From positions 176,774,382-176,838,381 of the forward strand of contig JARDYH010000003.1 in NCBI GenBank assembly GCA_029215795.1: a DNA stretch of 64,000 nucleotides, in the 5' to 3' direction. The notes beneath the pieces are model-generated. The model was given only the letters and a program-made list of their open reading frames with translations, made no database searches and was not told the DNA's origin. The stretch is from Anniella stebbinsi (taxonomy: Eukaryota; Chordata; Lepidosauria; Squamata; Anniellidae). This document shows, piece after piece, positions 33,726 through 45,924 of the stretch; position 1 is the stretch's first letter, and every line of letters starts with the position of its first letter. The translations under genes and the position numbers were made by a program.

Positions 33726-34179
33726 GATCATGCACTATCTGTTTTGCCAAAATGTGTACACTCACTGGGAACTCACTGCCAATCATGCAATGAGTAAGTA
33801 TATAACCAACGCAATAGACACTGGCATTATCTTTACAAATGATGGTATACACTACTCTGTGTAGGTCACCCACCCACCCACCTCCTTCAATACTTGTGGG
33901 GAGAACAAGTAGAGGGCAAATGTTGTGTGGTGAAGAAATCTTCTATTCAGAAAGCATGCCTGTTAGCCATGCTGGCTGAGGATGCTGGGAGCAGTAGTCC
34001 AACACATCTGGAGAGCACCAGGCTAGGGGAAAGTTGGAGTACAGCATAATTTACTATAGGGATTGCATTGCTATATCAGTATTCACACATGGTTTCTGAC
34101 AGGCTAGTACCTTTTAACCCATTCCCAATTATTTATAATACTAAATTGCTCAGCAATTGATCAAAAGGCTGTTGATTTA

Positions 34180-34219
<40 letters not shown>

Positions 34220-34889
34220 AGCCCCCTGCTGCTACCAAGAGAACCAATATGTCTGAACACCTCTAATGGTTACATAAACAATGCAAATTATTTTGTGTAC
34301 AGGCCATGTCAAGAAATATCTCTCAGCTCACTAATCATTTCTGGGAAGGAGTAATCTTAACTGGGGAGGGCATTTCAGTTGTGTTCTGGTTAACTCTTAT
34401 ACTAGAATTGACGTCAGTCTAATTGCAGTAAAAAAAAGATGGCCTTTCATTTCCACACATAGTTCTGAGCAGCAGGGATACCTGAGCAGAATAACATTAG
34501 CACCAGCTACAACATTTCTGCCTTTCCAAGTGAGAGCAGCCTCTAGTTATATGCAAATGTTGAAGGCACTTCCAGGAAAAGATGGTATGCATGGTGTAAT
34601 TTTGCAAGGTTTTTTCTTCTTTTTTAACTCTCAACTTTTTTTCTTTCAGAGCTATTTTAACATTTAGAAGTATTGATTGGTTACTTGGGCAGAAGCCCCA
34701 GCCTGAAATGTTGAACTAGAATTTATCAACAAATTTGATTCTATTTGATTTGGGCCTGATCATAATCATGGGTTTCTTTTACACTACAGGTGTTAAATTA
34801 GCATAGCATTGTCCTGTTCACCAATCACTGTGTATGAAATCTTCCATTGCCCTTTGTCTGCTTACAACCTATTCTCTGTACCTATATAT
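33726..34889. other. Intergenic; (GAAA)n and an old MITE half
   Basis: 33965-34030 carries one arm of the palindromic family 'agtagtccaacacatctggagagcacca' also seen at 46289 and 59347. A (GAAA)n microsatellite lies at 34179-34220. The rest (34222-34889) is unique and contains no gene. Confidence 0.5.
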
Positions 34890-35853
34890 TAGGGATGTGT
34901 ATCATATCAGTCTGATGTCTGATAATGAACCAATAAGCTCGTTATCGGACATCCGATGACCAGTAACGATACTTTCCTTAGGTGGCCCTATCTGATCAGA
35001 TCCGATATCCATATGTCCAATAACTATCAGACTGATCGGATTATTGGACCGCCATTTCTGGTGTTTTCCCCATAAGCTTGCATTGGGGGAAAGAAAAACA
35101 CTGGGCCGGCACTCCCTCCCTCCCCCCACTCATGGTCCCTCCCCCACTCACACTCCTTACCTGCCACCACCACTGCCGCCGGTCCATCCTACTGCTAAAG
35201 AGGCTTTCTGGCCGGTTCCTCAGTAGAGAGACGCGCCAAGTGATGATGACATCACTGGGTGTGTCTCTCTACTGAGGAACCGGCCGGAAAGCCTCTTTAG
35301 CAGTAGGATGGACCAGCGTCAGTGGCAGGGAAGGCTGCAGGTAAGTGGGGACCTCTGAGGATCCCTCCTTTCCCCCCCACTCACGCTCCTTACCTGTGGC
35401 CTTCCCCCCCGCCGCCACTGGTCCATCCTATTGCTAAACAGGCTTTTCGGTGGTGGCAGTGGTGGCAGCAGCGGCGGCAGCAGCGGTGGTGGTGGCAGTG
35501 GCAGTGGAGGCAGCGGCAGCAGTGGAGGTGGTGGTGGTGGCAGTGGTGGTGGCAGCAGCAGCAACGGCAGTGGAGGCAACAGCGGTGGAGGCAGCGGCAG
35601 GTAAGGAGCGTGAGGTGGGGGAGGGAGGGAGTGCTGGCCCAGTGTTTTTCCCCACAGGCTTGCATTGAGGGAAAGCTTTCTTTCCCCCAATGCAAACTTA
35701 TGGGGAAAACACTGGAATCGGATCAGAACTACCGACATTTATCAGATATCAGATCCGATCAAATCCGGGTACCCCCCAATATGATCGGATCCAATATTTT
35801 TAATATCGGAAATTCCGGTCCAATTATGTTATTTCTGGCCTTGCACATCCCTA
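34890..35853. mobile_element. Compound palindromic hAT-like element, 964 bp
   Basis: Ends tagggatgtg and cacatcccta are inverted repeats. The 8-bp flanks ctatatat/ttatatat match at 7 of 8. The outer arms (about 34890-35160 and 35605-35853) pair over agtgtttttc, gcaagctta and gatcagatccgat blocks. A near-perfect inner hairpin has arms about 35181-35232 and 35263-35314. A GGY/GCA trinucleotide-rich tract at about 35450-35602 sits between the hairpin and the right arm. No real ORF: long frames here come from triplet repeats. Confidence 0.78.
35450..35602. repeat. GGC/GGT trinucleotide-rich tract
   Basis: Degenerate (GGY GGC AGC)n over about 150 bp. The frames produce only poly-Ala/Val or Trp/Gln strings. 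Confidence 0.85.
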
Positions 35854-36130
35854 TTATATATTTGTGTTTGTTCTATGTGCGAGAGGGGATGTGGATGCAT
35901 AGAAATATTTCTGCCATCACCGGATAGCACTTCATGCATCTGATGAATTATGGTGATCATGGAGTGCCTAGATGGTCATCTAATGATGAGTTTAAGGCCA
36001 TTGCTACCATTTGTTATTGTTCCATCAAGCTATTTTAGGGGAAATACATCTTTCCAAATCTATTTTTAATTCTTCCATTTTAAATCCCTAAATTTTGAAT
36101 CTACTTTTTGAATGCAGTGAATTGCATCCT
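35854..36130. other. Intergenic, nothing recognised
   Basis: AT-rich unique sequence. Confidence 0.4.
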
Positions 36131-36865
36131 ATAATAATTTATTAGTCACCTTTCTCTAACAGAGATTCAAAATGTTTTACGGCAAGGATTAAACATACGA
36201 AGTGTTAAAATCATTTAAAACAGCTATAAACAAATGACAGACCTGATAAAACAACTAAATTATGAAGCCCCCTCATATGCTGTCAAATGCCTGGGCAGAG
36301 GGAAGGCTTAATCTGGGGCCAAAAAGAAGACAATGTTGGTGCCAGGCAGACCTCAATGAGAATTCCACAATTGGGTGCCCACCAGCGAGAAGGCCCTCTG
36401 CCTTGGTGCCACCCTCTGAATCTCCCTTGGAGGAGAGCTTCAAATGTTGATTGTATGGGTAGGTTCAGGAAAAGTGCTCTGTCGGGTATTGCAGTCCCAA
36501 GCCATGCAAGGTTGATAAGTCAAAAGGAGCCCCTTGAATTGGGTTCAGAAATGTCCATGTAGCCAATGCAAGTGTGCCAGAATATGCTCAGAACTTCTGG
36601 TCCCCACTATCAACCTGGCTATTGCATTTTGCACAAGCAGCAGTTCAAATTGCCTTGAAAATAGCCCCACATAGACCATATTGCAGTAATCTAACCTGGA
36701 GGTTACCAGAGCATAGACTTCAGTAGAATTAGATGATCCGTGCTCAGGTAGGAGTGTAGCAGGGTCACCATCTGAAGCTGGTAGAAGGCACACTGTGCCA
36801 CTGAAGCCACCTGAACCTCAAGTGACAATGATGACTCCAGGAGATTGTTTTTGTATTTGTTTTTG
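36131..36865 (-). mobile_element. L2/CR1-like LINE fragment, decayed
   Basis: Minus-strand remnant of the same family as 29910-31950: LVTSRLDYCN and LLLVQNAIARLIVGTR motifs at 36600-36770, then 'gagaaggccctctgccttggtgccacc' and an A-rich 3' UTR. Many indels. Confidence 0.8.
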
Positions 36866-38192
36866 TATTTGAAGGTTGGAATTTAAGTGCGCAATCCTGC
36901 TGAAGTGAAGCATATTTGAGTTCTATTGGTTCCTACTAGAAAGAGTTCTAAAATGAATGGGATGTAAAAGTACTTATTTGTTGCTGAACTGTGCAAAAGC
37001 CAAAAAAAAAAACCCAGGTTATTTTTTTTTATTTTGAAACATTTGAAATTTGGAGCAAAAAATGAGGGCACAACCCCGTCCATAACCACTTCATACTGTC
37101 CTTGATTTCAAAGGGATAGATTTAAGTAAGTTCCTCTTCCACTGAAATCAATGGGATTGGACAGTTCTTAACTAGGGCTGGATTATGTCCAATAATTTTA
37201 GAATCTCAGTAAGCCAAAAAGTTGGCTAGACACTAATGCCTTGATAATACTGGAAGGTACCTCTAATAGCTACTTGATTGTCATCTACTATTAGATTTTA
37301 ATTACAACCCTATTCATACAGATACCTGGCAGAGGGGGAAAAGAATATGTTACAAGCACGTTCTCAACACACACACACATACACACACACACACACACAT
37401 ACAAAGGGGAAAAAAGAAAGAGAGAGAGCAAAGTGTTTGAATTGAACCATCCTACATACACATCAATAAAACATGGGCTTTCAGACTTTAAATGGATAAA
37501 CCTGGTAAACTTCTGTATCTGCTCTGCATCAATTTATGTCATAAAATGCTCGCATATAAGTAAATGAATAAATTGACAGTGCTCCAAAGCCAAGCTCTTT
37601 ATTAGATGAGCTACACCATTGAGGTAAATGCCAGAGCCTTTAACCCAGATGGTATTCTATCCTTTCTCAACAGGACTTTTGCCTGAGGACAAAATTGAAG
37701 GGTCCACATAGGCAGATGCACTATTCAAGGCCTGCGATGTGAACGTGCAAATTCTAAGAGTGCTATTCAGCTCATGTTAAGCACTTTTAAGGTCTGGATG
37801 TAGTGAACGTTTGTAATTCTGGATACAGTGAACATTTGTAAGTGCCCAGTCTAGCCAAAGTTAAATTCCATTGATTTCAACAGGAAACAGTTGCACAAGA
37901 ATGGGTTGTAAAATAATTTCAGAGAGAGAGAGAGAGAGAGAGACCCTTGCTCAACTCTCACCCAATGAAATTAATGAAACTTCAATGTGCTTAACTTTGG
38001 TTTGATCATGTCCTTAGCATTAAGAATTGCTGTAAAGTTCTATATGTCCCATCTAAGATACAGATTTAGTCCTGTCTCATACTGAACCTGTCCAGTTATT
38101 AAGATCAGCAGGAGAGGCCCTTTTGATGGGTAGGAGAGGATTTTAATTTTAATTTTTTACCTGCAAAGGTGCATTGTTGGAAATACATGGAA
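36866..38192. other. Intergenic with microsatellites, no gene
   Basis: (AC)n at 37368-37400 and (AG)n at 37920-37943. The remainder is unique AT-rich sequence. Confidence 0.5.
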
Positions 38193-38511
38193 TAGGCTGA
38201 CCATATGAAAAGGAGGTCAGGGCTCATGTAACTTTAACAGTTGTAGAGAAAAGGGAATTTCAGCCAGTGTCATTTGTAGGCAATTAGTCCCTAGTGAAAT
38301 TCCTTTTCATCACAACAGTTAAAGTTGCAGGGGCCCTGCCTTCTTTTGTATATGGTCACTCTAGTATAGTGCCTGCAACTTTAACTGTTGTGATGAAGAG
38401 GGAATTTCACCAGGAACTAATTGCATACAAATGACACTGGCTGAAATTCCCTTTTTTCTACAACTGTTAAAGTTACATGAGCCCTGTCCTCCTTTTCATA
38501 TGGTCAGCCTA
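38193..38511. mobile_element. hAT-type fold-back MITE, TAGGGTGACCATATG family
   Basis: Two arms of about 155 bp form an almost continuous palindrome around ctagtatag. The ends are taggctgaccatatg and catatggtcagccta. The 8-bp flanks acatggaa/acacagaa match at 6 of 8. It is non-coding. The same family forms the nested pair at 62158-62775. Confidence 0.85.
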
Positions 38512-38519
38512 ACACAGAA

Positions 38520-38770
38520 GAGTTTTTTTCAGCATTGCTCGCAAACTGTGGAATTCAGTTCCTCAAGAGCTATGATTGCCCCCCCCCCCCTCTTGGCTTT
38601 TAGAAAGGGTGTGAAAACACATTTCTTCTGTTTAACTCTTTATGTTATGTAGCAGTTTTAATGCTTTGCAGTTTTTAATGATCTTGTTTTTTATTGTTTT
38701 ACAGTTTTATTGTTTTAAATTGTTGTACACCACCTTGATGGCTTTTTAGCAACTAAGACAGCACTCTACT
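38520..38770 (+). mobile_element. L2/CR1-like LINE 3' fragment
   Basis: Plus-strand C-terminal remnant (tgtggaattcagttcctcaagag, an LWNxLP-type motif) followed by the T-rich 3' UTR and 'acaccaccttgatggctttttagcaactaa'. Contains a 12-base C run and ends near a short (TAG)n. Confidence 0.6.
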
Positions 38771-38859
38771 AGTAGTAGTAGTACTACTATGCTGTACATT
38801 GTGAGGAAACCTTTATGTACCTCTAGCAGGAACTCTGGTTGATCTAATTGTCATACATC

Positions 38860-39194
38860 AAGCGTCATCACCGTGTTTCCTTACCATCATTCCCCCCCGC
38901 TTCTGTCCCACAATATTTCCTCTTTCTTTACGTGGAGAAGAAAGAGGAAGTAAACAATAATGACATGGTCCTTTCAGTGGGTGTTTTTATCGCGCTGCTT
39001 CTCCTGCACCCAGCAGGAAATGGTGGCACATTTCGCTGCAGCTGAAAGGTTTACCGGGTCTTTTTTTGAGATGGGAAAATGAGCAGAAAGGGCAGGACAC
39101 ACCCAGGAGGCAGATGGCTTCATCAAAAGGCCCCACGAAAAATCGTGAGTGGGGAGTAACAAGCATGCGATAAAATGCTTATCTGATGACGCTC
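38860..39194 (+). mobile_element. TIR MITE, 3-bp target duplication family, copy 4
   Basis: Ends aagcgtcatcac and ctgatgacgctc, flanked by atc/atc (38857-38859, 39195-39197). It has the same interior as copies 14597, 20335 and 33090. About 335 bp. Confidence 0.8.
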
Positions 39195-39197
39195 ATC

Positions 39198-40960
39198 TTC
39201 TTGGATATGAAATTTTCTCCTCAAAAGGGTTAAAGACAGCTGAGATGTGTCAACACACAGTTCATAGCAAAATCAGTTTCTTCCCTGTTTGCCTTTTCCA
39301 CCATCATATTTTCATATACTTTTAAGTACTGAGAAATCTGATGATGAGCACACATTCTACTGTTAAACTCGAATAGAAACAGGGCCTAGCATGTGTGAAA
39401 ATTCTGTTAACATATTTTGGACCTATTTCCTATTTTGGTTTTCAGTTCAATATTTTATTAACAGCAATATGCCCAGGCACTGGGATGCCCCTCTTTGTGC
39501 TCATGCTGCAGGAAGGAGTGAGTGGTGTGAATGGCATGCTACCCATCTGGCCATAGTAGTGGCAGGTAGGTGGGTGTGAGCCAGGAGCAATGTGAGCCAA
39601 CCTCTTTGCTCCCTTCCCACCCAATCAAGAAGCATCTAGAAGGGAAGATTTTTGTACAGGTGGACCAGAAGAAGAACTTCCTCTCTCTAGTCCATTCACA
39701 AGGGATAGATATATACGGGGAGATTCATAGGATAGGACCTCCCCCCAAAAAATATTGAGTCAGTGGCCACATTTCAAATTTTGAGGGTGTTGTGGGTGGT
39801 CTTACAAAATGGCTGTCATGGAGGGCTTGCCCATTCATAAAATGGCTGCCATGTCTGGTCACAAAACACTCTTTTTCCAGAATGTAAACTAGTTGAGAGT
39901 ATAAAAAAAGTAACTTGCTGAAGAACTTAAGGACAAGGCAGAGGTGGGGCTATGAGCCCCAAATGCCAAATCTTCTATTTGCCCCCACAAAGCACAAGAA
40001 AATACCCATTTCACAGAAGGCATACTGGTGATGCTCAGAGAAACACATGCACCACATCACAAATGCAGAAAAAACAGCACGACACACACCACACTCCCAG
40101 GGAAAATACAAACAATGTACAGGTAAAACACCCCCTTGCTTCCCACCCCCTTTAGCCCCCCAAGACACTCCCTGATACCCTCAGCTTCCTTTTTTATGGG
40201 TGGCTGGGTATGCCTCAAAACAATGTGTTGGGCTGCAGCACCCATGTTTATTTTTTAAGACTGTCTTTGGGGCCTACATGGGCCTAGAGGCGTTCTTCGA
40301 AATAAAGACAGCACTGGAGGGTGGCACTTCGCTTTTTGGCATGCCAGCCTCCTAGTTAATTATTTTATTTTTAAAAATCTTTTAAAATAACATGAAAAAC
40401 AGGGAGGAGGGAGCCTGGTGGGACCAAGATAGATGTCAGCGGTCACATGTTGGAGACCCCGGTAATAGGGCCCATCCATTGTGTTTTCTGGACTTCCCAC
40501 CCCTACCAACCCTCTTTATCACATGGTATTACTTAGGCTGTCTTAAGCTACTGTTGGGTTGCGATGCACCTATGAATTAGCCACTGGTTGATAGGGCTGG
40601 GAAGGGAATTTTATGCAGGATCATGAATGGTCATGTGTTCTGGAGTGTTTGTTTTTGTCTTCCTCATAGCAATCCAACACTTGCTCTGTCAGCAAGGCAA
40701 GGTTTTCTTACCTCTTTGTCACAACGCTGAAGGATCCTAAAACTGGCACCAGGGCATCAGGCAGGATCTGTAGTTGAGAGGGGGTGGGGTGAGCTCCCCA
40801 TTCCCTCATCCAGGGAGCGGTGCCCCTCAGGGGGTACAGGCATGGGCCAGACCACCTCAGTGGATGGCATCATTACTTCACTCTAACAGAACATGGAAGT
40901 CAATAGAACCACAAATAAAATATGTGCTGGTATGGCTTTGCTCTGCATACATTTGACACA
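39198..40960. other. Intergenic, no gene seen
   Basis: Mostly unique; no domain-bearing frames and no confirmed repeats. Confidence 0.4.
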
Positions 40961-41800
40961 TCAGAGCTGTAATTTTCTATAGTGATAATAATAAAATATG
41001 CTTTTAGTTGTTTGCAGCTTTTCAAGGAATCCGGTAGTCTTCTCTAACTATAAAAAGCAAAGAGATCGTAGAAACGGAATTCAACTAAATGCTCCTAGGT
41101 GAGAGTACAATTTTATTTTAGTGATATATCTTACTCAGAAGGGTGATGTTAAAGGTTTCTAATGACCAAATTTGCATATTTTCCCAGAAAACAATCCCTA
41201 GATTACCATGTTTTAGTTATTGCTCTGATACATTGCCTCATGATAAGGCAACATAAACAAATTATGTGCTGTACATTCTTCCAAGAACTAGAACTAGCTT
41301 GTTTTAGAATAAGATAGTGATCCCATTTGCTTGTTCCGAAATATAATTTGTAATCCTCCTTGTTGATTAGGTGTCAAAGTAAATATTCAAAGTGAATCAT
41401 CCTGGGAAAACTAAGAAGAAAAAGTGGATGTGTTGTCTGGTGTATGAGTTACTGTTTGAGAAGGATTTTAGGCTCTGTTCTGATAAGTGATTAAATTCAT
41501 GACACATTTTGAATGACTAAATATTTGCCACAGTTGTAATAGTAGCAAGTTCTCCTTCCTATCACAGCAATATAAATAATGCGATATCCATACCTGCAGG
41601 CAGACATAATTTGTCACTTCTGGTTAATGTTATTTACTGTAGATAAAACTGAATCTAGTTACCACTTAATGTTACCAAAAAACAAAACAAAAGTGAGTCT
41701 TTCTTCACAAGATCTAAGAGGTAAGCAAATTAAATTAGTCTGAATTCATTAGTATATCCAGAGAAGAGACCGTCTGCAGGGTTAACCCTTTCAACTTATG
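40961..41800. other. AT-rich, repeat-free block, candidate conserved non-coding sequence
   Basis: No LINE, SINE, MITE or microsatellite is visible in about 800 bp. It is rich in TAAT/ATTA and TGCAT-type homeodomain or POU-like strings, for example 'aatttgcatattttccc' near 41170. Function is purely inferred. Confidence 0.25.
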
Positions 41801-42190
41801 TACTTGTGGTTTCCATAGAATTAGAAGCCTGGAATGAAATGTACTGCTTATCCAGTCCAATTCCCCAATCTAGTGCAAAATATCTTATCTGGGATCCAAA
41901 GAAACATGCAGCTAGTTCCATGCAGATTTTGGACATGTGTTTCCAACAGCAGGCCTACACACCACATGGCAAATTGCTTTTGAGGTTAAGAGGCGTTCCA
42001 AAAACAGTTCGTGATCTGGCATAGAGGTCAGCTGTTCCAAGAAGAAGAAGAAAGCCCGTAGTTTCACAGGGACCCATCTGCGATGTAAAGCATCCGTCAA
42101 AGACCCCTGCCATTTAATCTCTCAAACAAGACCTTTCTCAGCCTCCTGTGGCTTTTGATCTGTTGCTAAACATCGACTGCTATTTGAGTG
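41801..42190. other. Intergenic, nothing recognised
   Basis: No gene or repeat identified. Confidence 0.35.
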
Positions 42191-42208
42191 CATATGCTAA
42201 TACTATTT

Positions 42209-42265
42209 TTTTAGATTTAAAGTTTTTTATTATTTTCAAACAAAGATAAAACACAAACAATACAA
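42209..42265 (-). mobile_element. Severely 5'-truncated L1 3' end (57 bp)
   Basis: Flanked by a perfect 18-bp direct repeat catatgctaatactattt (42191-42208, 42266-42283). The insert, read on the minus strand, resembles an L1 3' UTR ('tatttgttttgtttgaaaataataaaa' type) ending in an A-rich tail. Classic target-primed insertion product. Confidence 0.85.
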
Positions 42266-42283
42266 CATATGCTAATACTATTT

Positions 42284-44435
42284 GACCTAAATCTTCCTCC
42301 CTATAATTTCAATCCAGTTTTGAGAATTTTGGATAGTCGGGTCTTTCAGTGTATTAGTAAGGGGGTGGGCGTAAAAACATGAGAGGTGGGAAAGGGGTGG
42401 TACATATGAGTCCCCAGGGTAATCATGGTTGCAGAGTCATATCATTTAAATTACTTTAATTATTAAATGTGGTGTCAGAAAAAATGGGCACCAATGGTCT
42501 AAACTACACTGGGGTGACAGTCCTGCTTAGCGATCAGGTCAAGCCTAGGAAGACAGCATCTTACTGAAACGCAATGCATATATACAGCAGAGCCTATCTG
42601 GTCTTGTAATAAAACTGGGCATGGGATATAACACAACTTTGGGCAGTGAATGCAAATTGGGTAAATGGTTTAATTGGAAACAATGGACACAACTAGATCT
42701 AATGTTCTCTAGAGCAACCTGCTGGGTGTGCCGCGGCTTCTCCCTACCATGGCCATGGGCATGAAGGCTTGTAGCTGGGCAAGCTGGCATGAGAGATGGC
42801 CAAACTATTATGATAGTTCAGCTAACCTCTTGTGGGAGCCCTGCTGCGTCTCATAAGGGCATAAAGTGAGCAGGAGGGAATGAGTGAGTAAACGGGCAGG
42901 CAAGCAGGTGGGTAGGCAGGAGGTGAACAGGTGGCGGAAGCCAGAGTGAGGAAGCTGTGGAAGGTGGCCTGCCCTTGCTTTTCCTTAAAGCAATCCCAGT
43001 TGCCACCAAGAAACTTTATTATTTTTTTAAAATGGGAGGGGTGGACACTCAATGGGTGCCAAGAAAGGTGTCTGGGGTTGCACTGATTCCCACGGGTGCC
43101 ACAATGCCTACTCCTGATCTAGATGAAAGCTAACCTTTCTGATGCTGAGAGAGAACTAGTCCTGGTTTGCACTCATCTTTTCTGTTTCTGTTTCTTTCCT
43201 TTCCTTTCCTTTGTTGCCCATTGTTTCTTATTAATCTGTATGAGGAAAACAAGGGAAATGATGTCTTCCCTCCAAACGATGTGTGTAGCAAGCAAATTTG
43301 CTGTAACAGACATCAGCAAGACAGCATATGAAGATGACTAATGACTCCAACTGGAAACATGCTTACCATTAGCCACCTTGAGCATCAAAGGCAGGCTACC
43401 CATTTAATAAATAAAATAGTAAATAAATAAATAAATAAATAAAAGAAAGAAAGAAAGCAATACCCATGGAAAAGCAGCAGCCATCTGATTTTTAATGAGG
43501 GGTTAGTTACTGGAGGCGTGATAGTGTACATCATAGGGCTGAGAATTGACTTTGCGTGTATAAAGAAGCAACTTGGGCCTGGGTAAATTCATATCTGAAT
43601 CCTCCCTTGTTCACTTTCAATCCATCATTAGAGAATTGTGAATTGGATTGTAAATTGATTCTGTAAGAACACCCATGGAATTTTGTTTCATATATCTCCT
43701 TGTTCTTTGCTCTCCTAATACTTATGTGTTCTGCCTCCGTGCTAGGAAGTAAATGGATTACATGAAGGGGAGTCCATATGCAAGAGGAATGGTTTTTTTT
43801 AGAGTCTGACTTAATGTACATTCTTTGTTTATAAACTCAAAGCACGCCAAAACAGGTAGCCTGAGATGACCGTCTGCAGAATTATTGCAACAGGCCCCCT
43901 GCTAACATTACACATGCAATGCATTTACAACCTGTTCCCTCTCAGACAATAGAATTGTGCACTTCCAAAATCATAACTACCGCTGCTTTTGTTTGGTTCC
44001 TAGACCAGGCATATTATCTTGAGAACGATGGCCACATTATCTTTTCTGGCAGTTCTGTGCATCAACAGCATACATAGATTTCCGGATGATTTGCAAGAGG
44101 TGACAGAATGCCTGGCTGAGTGATGCTCCTTCAGGGCAGGCTGTTCCATCAGCACAATAGTTTCTTGGCTGGATGACGGGATATGACCTGATCAGTATTA
44201 CTTCAAATCAATACCATAACAGAAATGTTCAGTTGACCAAGATGTGTGTGAGGAACTGGAGGGGGAGGTTAACTCCCAGACTTGGAGGTGTCCAAGGACA
44301 TCTATTGGCCGAGGGGAGCAAGTGTTAATGTGGGTCTAGTCTGAGCTCCTTAGCACTGTTGTGCTAAGTAAGCTGCAGCACAGGGTTCAAGTGAATTTGG
44401 GATGGCAAAAGAGGGGTCATGCATATGGCCTGTGC
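42284..44435. other. Intergenic with small simple repeats, no gene
   Basis: (TTTCC)n near 43193-43212 and (TAAA)n/(GAAA)n at 43425-43457, the latter after 'agccaccttgagcatcaaaggcagg', which looks like a LINE/SINE 3' end. The rest is unremarkable. Confidence 0.5.
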
Positions 44436-44439
44436 TCAG

Positions 44440-45282
44440 ATGATGTTTGCTGAATCCAGACAAGGCGGAGGTGCTTACTGTCAAAGGCCGCAACCTGGGT
44501 TTGGAGGTGTGTCAACCAGTTTTGGATGGGGTTACACTCCCCCTGAAAGGCTGTGTTTGCAGCTTGGGGGTGCTTATGGATCGGTTGCTCCAAATGACAG
44601 CTCAGATAGATGCGACGGCCAGGAGTGCCTACTATCAGCTTCGGCTGATATGCCAGCTGCACCCCTTCCTAAAGTTGGAAGACCTAAAAATGGTAGTGCA
44701 TGGGCTGGTAACTTCGAGGCTCAACTTCTGCAATGCGCTGCACATAGGGCTACCTCTGTGCCTAGTCCGGCAACTTCAACTAGTTCAAAATATGGCAGCC
44801 AGGTTGGTCACCGGTACACTATCACACCAGTTTTAAAATCGCTCCACTGGCTGCCAATTAGTTTCCAGGCAAAGTACAGTGTTGGTTATTACCATTAAAG
44901 CCCTACATGGTTTGGGTCCAGGTTACCTGCAGGATCGCCTTCTCCCATACAATCCACCTCACACGCTCAGGTCCTCTGGGAAGAATTTATTACAGTCGGC
45001 CAAGACTAGGCTGACAACTGTTACCCAAAGGACCTTCTCTTCTGCGGTTCCCAGACTGTGGAACAACCTGCCGGGAGAGTTCCTCCAACTTACCAGTCTT
45101 CAAGAATTTTAAGAGAGCTATAAAGACTGATCTCTTCCAGCAGGCCTACCCAGTCAAATTTTAAGACTTTGTTGATTTTAATGCTGTATTAATTTTATAT
45201 GTTTTTAATTAGTTTATGTATTTTTTATTTTTTTGCATTGATGTTGTTCCCCACCTCGATCCGGAGGGAGAGGCAGGTAAGA

Positions 45283-45326
<44 letters not shown>

Positions 45327-45340
45327 CAACAACAGCAGCA
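44440..45340 (+). mobile_element. L2/CR1-like LINE 3' copy with (AAT)n tail
   Basis: 5'-truncated. It encodes the reverse transcriptase thumb and C-terminus in two frames (44447-44836 and 44879-45112): LNPDKAEVL, YYQLRL, LVTSRLNFCNAL, LVQNMAARLVTGT, then KALHGLGPGYL and LWNNLPGE. The 3' UTR and tail at 45285-45333 follow. One frameshift lies near 44840. It is the best reference for the split copy at 1968-2229 and 8069-8178. Confidence 0.85.
45285..45333. repeat. (AAT)n to (AAC)n(AGC)n microsatellite tail
   Basis: About 13 AAT units grading into AAC and AGC units at the LINE 3' end. Confidence 0.95.
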
Positions 45341-45518
45341 GTAGCCAAAAAAAATGTACAATGTTACTTTTCCAAGACAGGACAAGATTGGGCAGCCAGG
45401 AGTGAAGGAAGAGGGTGTGTTTGTGTAAATACTAGCAAAAGCGAACTTGTGTTTTATGAGCAAAGGGCACAGGTTTTAAGTTCAAAACCCACAGTAGCAT
45501 AATATCTTTTATTAGGAT

Positions 45519-45916
45519 TAGGGATGCATGAGAATTTCATTTTGGCTCGCAGAACATGTGGGCATGCCCCGTTCGGAGCTCTGAAGGCGAGCGTGAGCAA
45601 TGCGTCCGCTGAAACTATTTCTAAATTGCCAAACATATGCTTTTGTTTGTCTCGTTCCCTATTTCTAGTTCGATTTGTGCAAATTTGCACGAATTTCCTC
45701 TGTAGACTGACTCAAGCCCACTTTAGTCTATAGAGGAAAGTTGCACAAATTATGAAATTTGTACAAATTTCCCACTCACACTGCTGAATTTGCGCAAGTT
45801 TCCCGTTTGTGCAGAGTAAGCAGCAATTGCAAACACAAATGGGAATTAGGCATGAGATGATGGCAAGACTCAAAGAATCCTGGCAATCTCAAACATCACT
45901 TATTGGCCCAGCTCTA
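45519..45916. mobile_element. Probable hAT-like MITE, TAGGGATG ends
   Basis: Starts tagggatgca and ends cagctcta, a weak 6-of-8 inverted match. The flanks attaggat/attaggac (45511-45518, 45917-45924) agree at 7 of 8. It includes a hairpin tcctctgtagact...agtctatagagga near 45697. The left end resembles the 34890 element. Confidence 0.6.
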
Positions 45917-45924
45917 ATTAGGAC

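Noticed and set aside
35322..35927. Long frames with poly-Trp/Gln, poly-Ala/Val or Pro/Leu
   Set aside because: They are translations of the GGY/GCA triplet tract inside a non-coding palindromic element.
45199..45405. Frame with a long poly-Asn run
   Set aside because: Translation of the (AAT)n LINE tail.
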